Positions 7,101-17,111 of a stretch of DNA of 19,488 nt are shown piece by piece. Positions within the stretch are counted from its first letter, which is position 1. Each line of letters opens with the position of its first letter. The translations under genes were made by a program, and so were the position numbers. Source of the DNA: CAZJYI01 sp964550025 (GTDB lineage Bacteria > Verrucomicrobiota > Kiritimatiellia > UBA8416 > CAYOBW01); the NCBI GenBank assembly GCA_964550025.1, contig CAZJYI010000190.1, positions 1-19,488 on the forward strand. The letters are read 5' to 3'. The notes below the pieces were generated by a model. That model did no database searches. It worked only from the letters and a program-made list of their open reading frames with translations, and was not told the DNA's origin.

Positions 7101-9508
7101 GAGTCACGAACATCGCTGCAAAGGCAGACGAAAAACTCATCGCGAAGGACGTCACCGTCTACCCCGTTCAGCCCCCCGTGCCCCTGAGCCTGCCTGCGCC
7201 GGCGACCCGGCGCGCGGCAAACCGCGCGTCCTATGCCGTGGACGGCCGTGTTCCCGAGTCCTTCGCCGTTCTCATGGGGCACAACGCACTGCGCGAACAC
7301 ACGATGGCGTCCATTCGCTTGAACCCCGTTCGCTACAATCCGGCAAGACGGGAGCTGTACCTGGCGACCACGATCCGGCTCATCCTTCGGTATGAGCGAA
7401 CCGTGCAGCCTCTCGCCCTGGCGCCGCTGACCGCCAACGCGATGTTCGACGATATGGTACGAGAGATGGTCGTTAACCCGCAGACCGTGGGCACGAAAGG
7501 CTTCAAGGCGCCCCCCCCCCCGAGAACGACGCTAAGCGCGGATCCGGTCGACTACCTGATCATCACCTCCAGCAACCTGGCCGGGGCCTTCCGGGCCTTG
7601 GCCGAATACCGGCAGCAGAGCAGCGGCCTGCGTACGGCCGTCGTGACTGTTGAGAGCATCAGGAGGGATTACGGGAGCGGGAACGACGATGCGCAGAAGA
7701 GGATCAGGCTGTGCATTGGCAACTACTTCCGGAATCGCGGCACCCGGTACGTGGTCCTCGGTGGCGACGATACGGTGGTGCCGGACCGGGACTGTTTCGT
7801 AACGGTCAACTCCTCCAGCGGTCTCGTCACGGAACGCGACATGCCGACCGACCTCTACTACGCCGACGTGACCGGCTCGTGGGACGCCGACGGTGATGGC
7901 GTGTACGGTGAGGCAGATTACTCCGGTTCGCGGGACGAGGGCGACCTGACACCGGAGGTCCTCCTGGGGAGGATTCCCGTGCGAAGCGCGGCGCAGCTCA
8001 ATAACTACCTGGCCAAGCTCCGGCGGTTCGAGAGCCTCAGTCCCGGCAGTGACATCTTCGGGAAGATGATGATGTGCGGGCACACACTCTGGAATATCCA
8101 CTCGGGCAACGACCGACCATCGGACTCGATCCCCGACGGGCTCTCGGGCTTCCGTCAACATTCGCCCGTGAGTGATGCCGAGATATGGGAACGCCGGATG
8201 TACCGCGATGGGATCCGGCCACACTGGACACCCAGGACGCTGGGCATGTTCTTCAATACGCTGACCTCCTGGGACAGGAGCGTGGCCGGTGACTACCTGC
8301 TGGACAGCACCCGCCTGTCGACGCGGCTGAACGGGGGATGGTACCACCTGTTCTTCGGTACTCACGGCGGTCCCGACGTATGGTCGCTGGAGAGCGGAGG
8401 CTTCCGGTCCAGCCATGCCCTGAACCTGACCGGGCTCGTGCCGATCGTCTATACGATGGCCTGCTTGACGGGCAAGTTCGACAGCCATACCGGCAAGTAC
8501 GGCGCGCCGGATCCCTGCTTGAGCGAGGCCTTCGTACGCGGCGCCAACGGCGCCGTAGCGTACTTCGGTTGCAGCCGATACGGTTGGGGCACCCCCCGCA
8601 GCCCCCGGGGCGGCGAGTCCATCGACTACGCCTACGAGTTTTACCGCCAGCTCCTTGACCGCAAGGTCAAAGTCCTCGGCAGTGCCTTCTCGCAGCACAA
8701 GACGGCCAGGATCGGTTCGGCCGGAGTCAACGGGACCGGCCGCTGGGTCATGTTCGGCATGAACTACCAGGGCGATCCGGCGATCGGAACCGCGCGGAGC
8801 GGCGGAGGCGGAACCCAATCGTTCGCCGTGCACAACGACGGCAAAGCCCCCCTGATCGTGTCCAGTGTCACCGAGACGGCTAGCTGGCTCAGTCTCGACA
8901 CCGGCGGCATCCGCGAGATAGCTCCGGGCGGGAAGCACGACATCGCTCTCAAGGTCAACTGGTCCGCCGTTCCCGCCGGGGGTGCGACCACCGAGGTCCT
9001 GATTGCGTCAAACGACCCGGACGAGGGCACGGTCAAGGTTAAAGTCGTCGCGAAGGGAGCCAATCGCGGTCCGCTGGTTAGCTCGCGGGAACCGTCCAGC
9101 GATCTCAACTTCGTCAAGCCGGACCAGTCGGTGGCCCTGAGCGTCGCGGCGTCCGACCCCGAGGGCGACGCACTGACCTACGCCTGGTATCTGAACGACA
9201 GCCCCGCCCCGGCAACCGGCGCCAGCTTGCGTTTCTCGGCCGCCGCGAAGGATCGCGGTCCCAATATGGTTCGCGTGGAGATCACCGATAGTCACGGCCA
9301 GACCACGACGACTCAATGGCAGATGCTCGTAGGCGAGGGCGATCCGGATCTGGTCGGCTACTGGCCGATGGACGAGGAGAAAGGCAGGGATTGGTCCGGC
9401 TGGGGGCACGACTTGAACGTAAAGGGCAGCGTGGACTTCACCTGGGATGGCGTCCACGGGAAGGCACTGAAACTCTCGGTGTCCGAAGACGGAGGGTCTG
9501 ATCGGTAG
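4162..9508 (+). CDS. Giant secreted C25 (gingipain-like) cysteine protease with CARDB array (copy 1)
   Basis: One gene crossing a 100-N gap; about 1780 residues if the gap is really 96 nt. ATG 4162 follows AGGAG by six bases. In order: a signal peptide (cleavage near ASVFA-GS); a single PD40-like blade (IFVADREDGGQNIYEVRPDG); a Pro/Ala/Glu-rich linker of about 240 residues; five CARDB modules (5134-6800); a C25 propeptide-like domain (about 6800-7530, LPEDRPGDPWLPV, LIPAGTRVTNIAA); and a C25 catalytic domain from 7550 (YLIITSS, YVVLGGDDTVVPD, TDLYYADV, LLGRIPV). The catalytic His is in FFGTHGG (8363-8365) and the Cys in YTMACLTGKF (8462-8464). There follow an ASH-like domain (SNDPDEGTVKVKV), a PKD-like domain (SDPEGDALTYAWYLN) and only the first part of a LamG domain (from 9341). 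No T9SS-type C-terminal sorting domain or LPXTG signal is seen. A C11 tract (7511-7521) separates propeptide and catalytic domain. Confidence 0.88.
5134..6800 (+). repeat. CARDB tandem array, 5 visible modules (copy 1)
   Basis: Modules start at 5134 (interrupted by the gap), 5471, 5804, 6137 and 6467, and are 330-333 nt long. Each begins with a PDL.AY-type strand and carries VTV.WKVKNQG, RFYTKLYVDG, LK.NYYT, GTLS.GTHTLK and ESNESNN. The last three align one-to-one with the last three of copy 2. The first two are almost identical in DNA, which explains the assembly gap. Confidence 0.88.
5290..5389. other. Assembly gap (100 N) inside CARDB module 1 of copy 1
   Basis: The left flank ends on a complete codon (CAG, 5287-5289) and the right flank starts on a complete codon (ACC, 5390). 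In the next module the intervening sequence is 32 codons, 96 nt. With 96 nt the frame is restored and the module becomes 333 nt. Extra hidden modules (96 + n x 333 nt) cannot be excluded. Confidence 0.9.
7511..7521 (+). repeat. C11 homopolymer inside protease copy 1
   Basis: Eleven C encode consecutive prolines (APPPPR) between the propeptide and the catalytic domain. Copy 2 has no such tract at the matching place (ATPHQPER). A one- or two-base change would stop translation before the catalytic His and Cys. Confidence 0.8.
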
Positions 9509-9570
9509 ACCGCGCTGCGCTGCGGTTTGCCTGGACGGGGTTCGCGGTCCATGGCAGCTTGGGGCATCAT

Positions 9571-9630
9571 GGGGCGGAGCGGACTCCGTCCCGCCCCGGT
9601 CGGGCCAGGTTCTTCTCTCTTTTGAGAGGA
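9571..9630 (+). other. Two hairpins in the spacer before lipoprotein copy 2
   Basis: GGGGCGG (9571-9577) pairs with CCGCCCC (9591-9597). CTCTC (9615-9619), loop TTTT, pairs with GAGAG (9624-9628), extendable by a T-G and a T-A pair. They lie in the 185-nt spacer between protease copy 1 and the next lipoprotein and may be a weak terminator or leader structures. A TTGTCA at 9642-9647 could be a -35 box, but I see no convincing -10. Confidence 0.35.
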
Positions 9631-9681
9631 CGAAACCGGTCTTGTCAGGGGACTAGTGTGGATAGATGGATAGACAAGCAT

Positions 9682-9688
9682 GAGGAGG
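9682..9688 (+). promoter_or_regulatory. Ribosome binding site fixing the GTG start of lipoprotein copy 2
   Basis: GAGGAGG five bases before GTG 9694, identical in sequence and spacing to copy 1. The upstream in-frame start near 9559 would put an implausible hydrophilic extension before the lipoprotein signal. Confidence 0.75.
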
Positions 9689-9693
9689 CTGAA

Positions 9694-10959
9694 GTGAAAC
9701 ACGGAAAGAGATTCATTCACGGGCTCCAGACACTTGCCGCGGTAATGACCGTTATGCTGCTGGCCGGCTGCGGGACAACGCGCACGGCCTACGAACCGAA
9801 ACCGACGGATCCGATCTTCCCCCCAGGGATGTCCGAAGACATGGTTGCTTCGCAGATCGAGCAAATGCGCGGGTCGCGGCCAAGTCTGTGGGAGCGTCTT
9901 TTCGGACGCCGTTCGCCCAAGCAGGCTGCCCCGGAACTGGTGTACCGCGGTGAGGATGCGGCGGATGGCGAGCGACCACCCACGCATCGGGGACCGGCGA
10001 TGGTCTCGGCTCTAAGCAGTAGTCAGCTCTCGGTCTCCGTCATTACCAACCTGTCCGTTTCTCTGTGGATGCGCTGTGATGCGTATCCCGGCGCAGCCCA
10101 GGGGTACGCGGGCATCATCGGCAAATATGACCCGAACAGGCCGGAAGTGTCGGAGTGGATGCTGGGTCTCGACCAAAGAGGCAGAGTTCTCCTGCGCACG
10201 ACCGGAGACGGATCGCCGCTGCAGGTCGTGTCGACGAGCACGATCACACGCGGGCTGTGGTTCCACATCTGCGGGGAATGGAAGAAGGACGGTAGCGTTG
10301 AGCTCTACGTGAATGGAGAACGACAGGCCACCGGCAGATTGCGCGCCCCCCGTGCCGGAAACCTGCCGATCCTGATCGGCGACGTCTATCCTTCTGACGG
10401 CTCCCGTGTATTCGCAGGCAGCATCGACGAGGTGAAGCTATGGTCACGACCTTTTGGCCTGACGGACGTGCAGGAGCTCTATGCACAGGTTCCTGACCAC
10501 GACAAGGACGGCATCATGGACGGAGACGACGCGGATGACAACAATGACGGGATTCCCGACGAATGGGCGTTCAGGTATTTCGGCGACCGGCTGGCCGGGG
10601 ACCCGCGGGCCGATCTCGACAGCGACGGTTACGACAATCGATCGGAGTACATCAGCGGGACGGATCCCAACGATAAGACATCGGTATTCGGTGTTGATGG
10701 CATCGGCATGCAGGTTCTGGGCGGAAGAGGCAGCGCTGAGACGTTTGCCGTCTTGACCTGCAACGGGGTCCGCGGGAGGACCTACCAGGCGTGGGTTGCC
10801 CCGGGACCGTCCGTAGACCGCGACGCGTGGGCCAAAGCGGGAAATGCCGTTCACTGTGCGAAGGATGGTCCTATGCAGATTTTCGTGCCCAAAAGGGAAG
10901 GACAGACCCCGATCTTCTTCGTGGTCACGGTCTCAATGACGGGCCCGGGCCAGGAGTGA
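9694..10959 (+). CDS. Lipoprotein with C-terminal part of a LamG domain and Asp-rich calcium repeats (copy 2)
   Basis: 421 residues from GTG 9694, the same length as the paralogue at 2815. The lipobox is LAGC with Cys26, then GTTRTAYEPKPTDPIF. The LamG-like part again starts just before the SVSLWMRCD strand and lacks the first strands. Recognisable LamG features are GIIGKYDPNRP, WMLGLDQRGRVLLR, LWFHICGEW, ELYVNGERQ and GSIDEVKLWSR. The Asp-rich calcium segment and GTDPND are identical in DNA to copy 1, and the C-terminal beta region is nearly so. It sits 185 nt after the protease that ends with the missing LamG strands and 88 nt before the second protease. Proposed role, inferred: surface anchor and partner for a C25 protease; a carbohydrate- or protein-binding role typical of LamG folds is the alternative. 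Confidence 0.85.
   Translation: MKHGKRFIHGLQTLAAVMTVMLLAGCGTTRTAYEPKPTDPIFPPGMSEDMVASQIEQMRGSRPSLWERLFGRRSPKQAAPELVYRGEDAADGERPPTHRGPAMVSALSSSQLSVSVITNLSVSLWMRCDAYPGAAQGYAGIIGKYDPNRPEVSEWMLGLDQRGRVLLRTTGDGSPLQVVSTSTITRGLWFHICGEWKKDGSVELYVNGERQATGRLRAPRAGNLPILIGDVYPSDGSRVFAGSIDEVKLWSRPFGLTDVQELYAQVPDHDKDGIMDGDDADDNNDGIPDEWAFRYFGDRLAGDPRADLDSDGYDNRSEYISGTDPNDKTSVFGVDGIGMQVLGGRGSAETFAVLTCNGVRGRTYQAWVAPGPSVDRDAWAKAGNAVHCAKDGPMQIFVPKREGQTPIFFVVTVSMTGPGQE
10486..10713 (+). repeat. Perfectly conserved tract shared with lipoprotein copy 1
   Basis: 228 nt identical to 3607-3834; the first differences flanking it are G/A at 3606/10485 and A/G at 3835/10714. Confidence 0.85.
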
Positions 10960-10966
10960 CGGGCCG

Positions 10967-10997
10967 GCCGCGAAGCACGAGTTGCTTCGATAGCGGC
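10967..10997 (+). promoter_or_regulatory. Intercistronic hairpin between lipoprotein and protease (copy 2)
   Basis: GCCGC + GAAGCA, loop CGAGT, TGCTTC, bulge GATA, then GCGGC: an 11-bp stem at the same place as in copy 1 (4088-4115). The T-A pair at 4092/4111 is C-G here (10971/10993), a compensatory change that argues for a functional RNA structure. Confidence 0.6.
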
Positions 10998-11047
10998 ACC
11001 TGCAGACCCACAACGGGGAGTCATACTCTAGAACTAAGGAGCGAGAG

Positions 11048-14000
11048 ATGAGAAATCGAGCCAGAAGACCGTTGAGCGTTGCTGTGAGTCTCTACTGCAT
11101 CGCCAACCTGCTGATCCCGACATCCGTGTTCGCCGAGAGTGGTCAGAAGAAGCCGGAAGTGGCGCACGAGGAGGACCCGGTCGGTTCGCGCACGGTCGGC
11201 GAGATGACGATCTTCGTCGCCGACAGGGAAGATGGAGGGCAGAACATCTACGAAGTGAGGGCTGACGGTACTCGAAAGCTGATGTGCGAGTTGCCTGCAG
11301 GCAAGGACCGGGAGAACGACGGCGAGATTCAGATCGCGCAGGTTGACACGCGGGGAACAGAGGGAACAGGGCCGGCAAGAGCGGCCGCATCGCCCGAGAA
11401 GTCGGTCGCCCTGGAAAGCGAGGCGGCGAGCGTTGGCCCCATGCCGGGGGCACCGAATCTCGTTACAGATGCCGACACTGGAGAACTCGAAACCGTGGGC
11501 TATCCGCTTCCCGCGGTACCTGGCCTTCTCAAGCTGGGATCGACCGGTGACGTTCTGGCGGCCTCGGCGCGCTTTGTTCGCAAGGACATCGCCGGGATCG
11601 AAGAGGCAACCACCGTTCTCCCGGGCAGACCGTTGCCCGTCGAAGGCACCGACCAGCCCGTGCCGTCTGCTTTCGCGGGGGAGGCCGTGGCCGTCGGTGT
11701 CCCCATACCCATCGAGCCGGGAACGGTGTCGGCAGCCGACAATCAGGAAGAGATACCGGCCCTGCCCCGCCCTCTGGAGGTAGAGGAAGGTACGATTCCA
11801 GCTACAGTATCGGGAGAGGCCCGGGCCTTGACGGCGCCGGTAGAGGAACATTCTGACACCGTTCTTTCCTCCGCTGATCCCGAAACCGCGGTCCCTGCCG
11901 TTCCGATGCCCCTTCCGGAACTGCCGCCAGCTGCCGCGAATGAGTCTGAGATGCCGGCGCTCTCGAGCCCTCTCGACGAGGAGGAGCGCGTCAGTAGCGG
12001 GACCGAGCCGACCCTGGCCGGCACTCCAGACCTGAATCTATCCGAATTGACGTTTTCGCCCTCCAGCCCGACGGCAGCGTCTTCCGTCACAGTGGCGTGC
12101 AAGGTCAAGAACCAGGGCAGCGCCACTGCCAGCGGACGGTTCTACACGGAGCTCTACGTCGACGGGACCCTCAATCAAAGGTGGCACACCGACGGGATGC
12201 AGCCCAACTACTACATCGCGCCATCCAAGAACATCGGTGCGCTCAGTGCGGGTACGCACACGCTCTTGGTCAAGACCGATACGACGGGTGCGATCCCCGA
12301 GTCGAACGAGTCCAACAACGTGAGAAGCCGGACGGTGGCAGTGGGCAGTACTGGCAAGCCCGACCTGTACGCCTCTGAGCTCACCTATACGCCCACCTCG
12401 CCGAACCAGGGCAGCAGCATCACCGTGGCGTGCAAGGTCAAGAACCAGGGCAGCGCCACTGCCAGCGGACGGTTCTACACGGAGCNNNNNNNNNNNNNNN
12501 NNNNNNNNNNNNNNNNNNNNNNNNNNNNNNNNNNNNNNNNNNNNNNNNNNNNNNNNNNNNNNNNNNNNNNNNNNNNNNNNNNNNNCCCTCAACCAAAGGT
12601 GGAATACCGACGGGATGAAGCCCAACTACTACATCGCGCCGTCCAAGAATATCGGTACGCTCAGTGCGGGTACGCACACGCTCTTGGTCAAGACCGATAC
12701 GACGGGCGCAATACCCGAGTCGAACGAATCCAACAACGTGAAGAGCCGGACGGTGACCGTGGGAAGCGCCGGCAAGCCCGACCTGTACGCCTACGAGGTC
12801 ACCTACACGCCCACCTCCCCGAACCAGAGCAGCAACATCACGGTGGCGTGGAAGGTCAGGAACCTGGGCAGCGCCGATGCCAGCGGATCGTTCTGGACGA
12901 AGCTCTACGTGGATGGGGCCGTCAAGCAAGCCTGGCGCACGGACGGGCTCAAGGTCAACTACCAGGCCTCGGCGTCCAAGGATATCGGTACGCTCAGTCC
13001 GGGCACGCACACGGCCATGATCAAGACCGATTCGTCGAACCTGATATCCGAGTCCAACGAGTTCAACAACGAGAAGAGTCGGCCGGTGACGGTGGGCGCC
13101 AGCAAGCCCGACCTGTACGCCTCTGAGCTCACCTATGCGCCCACCTCCCCGAACCAGGGCAGCAGCATCACGGTGTCGGGCAAGGTCAGGAACCAGGGCA
13201 GCGGCGACGCCAGGGGACGGTTCCAGACGAAGCTCTACGTGGATGGGGCGGAAAAGCATACCTGGCTCACCGACGGAATGCAGCCCAACTACTACATCGC
13301 GCCGTCCAAGAACATCGGCACGCTCAGTCCAGGGAACCACACGCTGAAGATCCAGACCGATGCGACAGGCGTGATCCCCGAATCCAACGAATCGAACAAC
13401 CAGATAAGCCGGACGGTGGCGGTGGGCAACACCGGCAGGCCGGATCTGTTCGCTTACCACTTGACCTTCACCCCCACTTCACCGACGGCCCACAATGACG
13501 TCACCGTGAAGTGGCAGGTAAGAAACGACGGCAGCGCCGACGTAAACAGTCAGTTCTACACGACGCTCTACGTGGACGGGGCGGCGAAGCAGTCGTGGCC
13601 AACCAAGGCGCTCAAGGTCAACTACTACACCTACGCCGCGAAGAACATCGGCACGCTCTCCACGGGAAGCCACTCGGTGATGGTCGTTACCGACAGTACG
13701 GGCGTCATACCCGAAGCCGACGAAAACAACAATGCGATCAAGAGAGGACTCACGATCGGCGGTAGCGGCAAACCGGACATCTACGCCTACCAACTGGGTA
13801 TCGACCCGTCCGCCCCCGGGCCCAACACGCCGGTCAAGGTCGTCTGGCGGATGAAGAACCAGGGCACGGCCGATATCACACAGCGTTTCCACTCCAAACT
13901 GTACGTTGACGGCACGCTCAGGCAGACCTGGAACACCGAAGAGCTGCTGATGGGCCGCGGCGCCTCCGGCACCAAGAGCCTTGGTGCCCTTGGCAGCGGC

Positions 14001-17000
14001 ACTCACACGATCAAGATCGTCACCGATGCCAACGGGGTGATCGATGAATCCAACGAGAGCAACAACGTGCTGCAGCTTGCCACGAAGCCGCCCTCCGGCA
14101 AGCCGGACCTGTGTGTCTCCTCTCTCGAATACACGCCTTCCGACCCGAAACCCGACAGCCCCATCACAATCTCCTGGAAGATCAAGAACCAGGGCACAAA
14201 GGACGTCGCCACCAAGTTCTACACCCGCCTTTCCGTCGACGGCAAGTCCGGATCATGGAGCATGGACGCGTTGAAGGCGAACCAGGAGGCGTCTGACTCG
14301 CAGAACATCGGCAAACTGACCGCCGGCACGCACACGGTGAAAGTGCAAGCCGATGTCACGAGCGTGGTGGACGAGTCGGACGAGAGCAACAACGAGAAGA
14401 CCGTGACGGTGAAGGTCGGCTCGGGGGGGGGCGGCAACGGGGTGCCGGATATCCGCGTGGAACCGCTCGAAGTTGAGCGACTTGCGGACAACTTCATCCC
14501 GCTGCGACTGGGCGCGGCTGCCGCGGATCGCGACGAGGGGCCGGTGCGGTTCAAGACCACGCTGCAGGCAGACGCCATGGCCATGGCCTTAACCTGTACG
14601 TTCCCGCTGGACTCGGTTGAGTTGAGCAAGGCTGGCGAATACACGCGTGTCAGCCTGACGGACGGAGAGCTCCCCGAAGACCCGCCCGGGAACCCGTGGT
14701 TGCCTGCGAAGTACATCAATTTGCTTATACCCGCCGGCACGAGGGTCACGAACATCGCAGCGAAGGCGGACGAGAAACTCATCGCGAAGGACGTCACGGT
14801 CTACCCTGTTCAGCCCCCCGTGCCCCTGAGCAGGCCGGGGCCGGCGACGCCGCAAGCTGCAAACCGCGCGGCCTACGCCGTTGACCGTCGTGTCCCCGAG
14901 TCCTTCGCCGTTCTCATGGGACACAACGCGCTTCGCGAACATACGATGGTCGCGGTTCGCCTGAACCCGGTTCGTTACAACCCGGCGAAGAAGGAGCTGT
15001 ACTTGGCGACCACGATCCGACTCGCCCTTCAGTATGAACGGGGAGTGCAGCCCCTGGCCCTGGCGCCCAACACGTCCGACCCAATGTTCGACGATATGGT
15101 GCGAGATATGGTCGTGAACCCACAGATCGTCGGAACGAAAGCCTTCAGGGCTACTCCTCACCAGCCGGAAAGGGCCCTGGACAAGCCCGAGGTCAAATAC
15201 CTGGTCATCACCTCCGCCGGTCTGTCCGGAGCCTTCCAGAAGCTGGCGAAGCACCGCAACTATGTCAGCGGCCTGACTACGAGCATCGTGACCGTGGCGA
15301 GCATCAGGGCGAACTACGGGGGCAGGGATGACCAGGCGAAGATCAGGGCGTGCATCAAGGACCACTACGAGAACCGCGGCACCAGGTACGTGGTTCTCGG
15401 CGGTGACGACACGGTGGTGCCTGACCGGGATTGTTTCGTCAGTGCCACGGCGACCCGAACTGAAACGAACATGCCGACCGACCTCTACTACGCCGACATG
15501 AACGGTAACTGGGACGCCGATGGAGACGGAAGATACGGTGAGGCAGACTACTCCGGCACGCTGGACGAAGGCGACCTGGCGCCGGAGGTCCTGGTCGGCA
15601 GGATTCCCGTGCGGACCGCAAAACAGGTCGAGGATTACACCTTTAAGCTCTCGTGGTTTGACAGTCTCGGCCCGGACAATCCCATCCTCGACAAGATGCT
15701 GATGGGCGGAAACCAGCTCTTGACAAACTACACGGGAAACGCCCGCCCGAATGATGCCATTGGCGATGGGCTCTCGCAGTTCACCGATCACTCGCCTGTC
15801 AGTGACGCCGAAGTCTGGGGACGCAGGCTGTACCATCGTACGATCTTCCCCGACTGGACACCCGGTACGCTGGGTGTGTTCTACGACACGCTGACCTCCT
15901 GGGACGGGGGCACGGCCGGTGGCTACCTGCTGAACAGCGCCAACCTGTCGCGTCGGATAAACGAGAGATGGCTGCACTTCTTCTTCGGCACTCACGGGAG
16001 TCCGGGCGGTTGGCAACTGGAGAACGGGGCTTTCCGCTCCAGCGACGCCCTGAACCTGACCGGGTTCGTGCCGATTGTCTATACGGTCGCCTGTCTGACG
16101 GGCAAGTTCGACAGTCAGCCCTACCCGCTCGGCGCACCGGACCCCTGCTTGAGCGAGGCCTTCCTGCGGACCATAAGAGGCGCCATAGCGTACTTCGGTT
16201 GCAGCCGGTCCGGCTGGGGAAGACGCAACGAAGAGCTGGGCGGCTCATCGTACGAGTATGCCCACGAATTCTATAACGAGCTCTTCCACAACAAGATCAA
16301 AGTTCTCGGCAATGCGTTTGCGCGACACAAGACGGCCAAGGCCTCAGAAGCCGGAGCCGACAACACGTACCGCTGGGTCATGTTCGGCATGAACTACCAG
16401 GGCGATCCGGCGATCGGAACGGTGATGACGGAGGGAGAAGAAGAGGACTTCGTGATTCATAATGACGGCCATGCCCCCCTGATCATCGAGAGCGTTACCG
16501 ACAATGCCCCCTGGCTCGAGCTCATCGCTACCGACCCGAAGGTGATACCTCCGGGCGGGCGCTGCACGCTGGAGGTCTGGATCGAAGGGAAGACCACTCC
16601 CGTCTCGGGAGGCACGGCGGAGGTCCTGATTAGGTCCAACGACCCGGACGAGAACCCGGTCAAGGTGAAGGTCATCATGCTCGCAGCCAATCGCGGTCCG
16701 ATGGTGACCGCGCGCAACCCGGCCACCGACCTCAACTTCGTCAAGCCGAACGAGCCCGTAGCTCTGAGCGTCGCGGCCTCCGACCCCGAAGGAGACGCCC
16801 TGACCTACGCCTGGTACCTGAACGACAGCCCCGCCTCGGCAAACGGCACCAGCATGCGCTTCTCTGCCGCCGAGAAAGACCGCGGACCCAACGTGGTCCG
16901 TGTCGAGATCACTGACAGTCATGGCCAGACTACGACGACGACATGGCAGATGCTCGTCGGCGAAGGCGACCCCGACCTGATCGGCTACTGGCCAATGGAC

Positions 17001-17111
17001 GAAGAGAAAGGCAGGGACTGGTCCGGCTGGGGAAACGACTTGAACGTCAAGGGCAGCGTGGACTTCACCTGGGACGGGGTCCACGGAAAGGCACTGAAGC
17101 TCTCCAAATAG
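11048..17111 (+). CDS. Giant secreted C25 (gingipain-like) cysteine protease with CARDB array (copy 2)
   Basis: One gene crossing a 100-N gap; about 1992 residues if the gap is really 15 nt. ATG 11048 follows AGGAG (11037-11041). The architecture matches copy 1: signal peptide (ASVF-type cleavage site, TSVFAES), PD40-like blade (IFVADREDGGQNIYEVRADG), Pro/Ala/Glu linker, seven CARDB modules (12023-14422), C25 propeptide (about 14440-15170), and catalytic domain from about 15190 (YLVITSA, YVVLGGDDTVVPD, TDLYYADM). The catalytic His is in FFGTHGS (15993-15995) and the Cys in YTVACLTGKF (16092-16094). An ASH-like domain, a PKD-like domain and a LamG N-terminal part (16968-17108) follow, ending GKALKLSK. 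The last three CARDB modules match copy 1 in order; the extra modules are N-terminal. No lipoprotein follows this copy. The linker is far more diverged between copies than the blade or the tail. Confidence 0.88.
12023..14422 (+). repeat. CARDB tandem array, 7 visible modules (copy 2)
   Basis: Modules start at 12023, 12356 (holds the gap), 12774, 13104, 13437, 13770 and 14100, and are 330-333 nt long. Modules 1 to 4 share long identical DNA stretches, a sign of recent expansion. Module 5 (SPTAHNDVTV) and module 6 (APGPNTPVKV) match modules 3 and 4 of copy 1. The array ends in a glycine linker encoded by a G9 run (14423-14431). Confidence 0.88.
12486..12585. other. Assembly gap (100 N) inside CARDB module 2 of copy 2
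   Basis: The left flank ends within the codon after GAG and the right flank resumes in ACC-CTC. In module 1 the intervening sequence is 15 nt. With 15 nt, or 15 plus whole modules, the frame is restored and module 2 becomes 333 nt. Confidence 0.9.

Noticed and set aside
7532..8938. Long minus-strand open frame opposite the protease catalytic domain
   Set aside because: It mirrors the high-GC codon pattern of the real gene, shows no domain of its own, and the + frame has clear C25 motifs. The same applies to 14589-16016, 12438-13460 and 1321-2190.
9341..9508. Type IX secretion C-terminal sorting domain or LPXTG signal on the C25 proteases
   Set aside because: The C-terminus is LamG-like (GYWPMDE, GKALKLS), with neither a sorting-domain pattern nor a hydrophobic anchor.
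9642..9667. Sigma-70 promoter before lipoprotein copy 2
   Set aside because: TTGTCA is present but there is no convincing -10 at suitable spacing, and copy 1 has no counterpart.
12586..12615. Apparent frameshift splitting the second protease gene
   Set aside because: Same cause: the shift disappears with a 15-nt gap predicted from the adjacent module.
12023..14422. Regular repeats as a possible CRISPR or satellite array
   Set aside because: The 330-333 nt units are in frame and encode CARDB modules; there are no short repeats with spacers.
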